From: Planctomycetaceae bacterium
Lineage (GTDB): Bacteria > Planctomycetota > Planctomycetia > Pirellulales > Pirellulaceae
DNA length: 6,371 bases
NCBI GenBank assembly: GCA_007124535.1
Contig: SLEY01000278.1
Coordinates: 1-6,371 of the forward strand
Direction: 5' to 3'
Position numbers and translations under genes: made by a program. Each line of letters starts with the position of its first letter. The first letter of the stretch is position 1. Under the pieces are notes generated by a model, which saw only the letters and a list, made by a program, of their open reading frames with translations, searched no databases and was not told where the DNA came from. This document shows positions 5,820 through 6,371 of the stretch, piece after piece.

Positions 5820-6161
5820 TCAGTGGCCCAGAACCGCATTCAACTCGGTCTGCCGCCGTTCGACGGCCTTCAAACGCGTCTTCAGCCGTCGTGCCTCCTT
5901 TTTCAAATCGGCGAGTTCTTTCTCCAATTTCTTTCGTTGCAGATCTTCCTGACCCCCCTTCTCCGCGACCAGCGCTTCGACCTCGTGCCGCAGCAGACGG
6001 AACCAAGGGTTCCCGTGCATGCTCGCTTCGCGGAACTGCAGCTTGCCGGCCCGTATGGCGGCGATAATCTCCTGCCGGGTCAAGCCGAACTCCTCACGAG
6101 CCGACTTGTCGCTCATCGTCGCACCCTTGCGACTCCAGATTGCCGTGTCATCATCGTCCAT
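5820..6161 (-). CDS. Small HTH-like protein with C-terminal coiled coil, function unknown
   Basis: This complete 113-residue protein is one I do not recognise as a named family. Its start is well supported: GGAGGA lies 8 nt before the ATG at 6161. Residues 18-67 (SDKSAREEFGL, then TRQEIIAAIRAGKLQFR, then WFRLLRHEVEAL) resemble the winged helix-turn-helix of small MerR/excisionase-type DNA-binding proteins, where a GKL turn is followed by an arginine-rich strand. Residues 71-111 form a textbook heptad coiled coil, with core positions L79, L83, L86, A90, L93, L97, V100, Q104, L107 and L111, so it should at least dimerise. The N-terminus begins with four aspartates. A dimeric DNA-binding or nucleoid-associated regulator is a reasonable inference. 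A pure structural or protein-binding role is the alternative. It converges on the aminotransferase gene with 17 nt between stops and no visible terminator. A strong palindrome lies 87 nt upstream of its start. Confidence 0.82.
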   Translation of the reverse strand: MDDDDTAIWSRKGATMSDKSAREEFGLTRQEIIAAIRAGKLQFREASMHGNPWFRLLRHEVEALVAEKGGQEDLQRKKLEKELADLKKEARRLKTRLKAVERRQTELNAVLGH

Positions 6162-6247
6162 GCATCGTTCCTCCGGATCGTTATGGTTTGATGCTTGGAT
6201 GTCGACCGCGGACCCGCCCGCGAGCGGTGTTTTTCGCCAATATTTTT

Positions 6248-6360
6248 CAGTGGCCCGCTTAAAGGGGTAAAACCTTCATTTGTGACCGTCCCCCTTGAAC
6301 GCGTATTGACCGAAGTGGTTTTCGGTGAATCAGCGTTTTACCCCTTTAAGCGGGCTATTG
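6248..6360. repeat. Palindromic element with perfect 21-bp inverted repeats
   Basis: The arm at 6253-6273 (beginning GCCCGCTTAAAGGGG) is the exact reverse complement of 6335-6355 (ending CCCCTTTAAGCGGGC). Pairing extends outward five more positions, three Watson-Crick and two G-T, to 6248 and 6360. The 61-nt centre (6274-6334) contains its own hairpin. ACCGAA (6309-6314) pairs with TTCGGT (6321-6326) around a 6-nt loop, with a further ATT/AAT pairing beyond one mismatch. Nothing longer than about 27 residues could be encoded in it. It looks like a small non-autonomous element (MITE or REP/BIME-like) or the gene of a structured RNA. No clear target-site duplication is visible, and no transposase lies within the window. 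It has no trailing U-tract that would make it a normal terminator. Confidence 0.85.
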
Positions 6361-6371
6361 TTGGTAAATAC

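Noticed and set aside
6166..6250. Possible -35/-10 boxes (TCGACA and CATAAC) for the small HTH gene
   Set aside because: The boxes are only 14 nt apart and match poorly, so no promoter is called.

Overview
The window looks like chromosomal DNA of a GC-rich bacterium, most likely a planctomycete. This assignment is inference. It rests on four things: an ECF sigma factor paired with a membrane anti-sigma-like protein, a DapL-type aminotransferase, a stand-alone type III pantothenate kinase, and a 9-bp TCGGACTGG-type satellite plus C/G-rich intergenic palindromes of the kind I associate with that phylum. No rRNA, tRNA, CRISPR array or transposase is visible.

Layout. Positions 1-1451 (minus strand) hold a two-gene unit: an ECF sigma factor (813-1451) and, 10 nt downstream, a single-pass membrane protein (802 to the left edge, C-terminus cut off) that is probably its anti-sigma partner. 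Positions 1452-1836 form a divergent intergenic region with a stem-loop, an eight-unit 9-bp tandem array and a candidate promoter for comM. Positions 1837-3375 (plus) encode the ComM/YifB AAA+ ATPase. A 138-nt gap with a C-run/G-run stem-loop separates it from the convergent coaX (3514-4407, minus). Coding by coaX runs on through a second GC-rich hairpin, giving the kinase an unusual C-terminal tail. A 162-nt divergent gap leads to a PLP-dependent aminotransferase (4570-5802, plus) of the DapL type. It converges, with 17 nt between stops, on a small protein (5820-6161, minus) made of an HTH-like N-terminus and a heptad coiled coil. The right end (6248-6360) holds a strong palindromic element: perfect 21-bp inverted repeats around a 61-nt centre.

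How the parts work together. The sigma/anti-sigma pair is a signalling unit with no visible link to its neighbours. CoaX supplies 4'-phosphopantothenate for CoA, and the aminotransferase probably makes LL-diaminopimelate for lysine and peptidoglycan. They are divergently transcribed housekeeping genes rather than a dedicated system. ComM is a DNA-processing ATPase linked to natural transformation. I see no convincing new multigene system. The most interesting items are the right-end palindrome, the 9-bp array with RNA-folding potential, two substituted PLP-contact positions in the aminotransferase, and the coaX tail derived from a repeat-like sequence.
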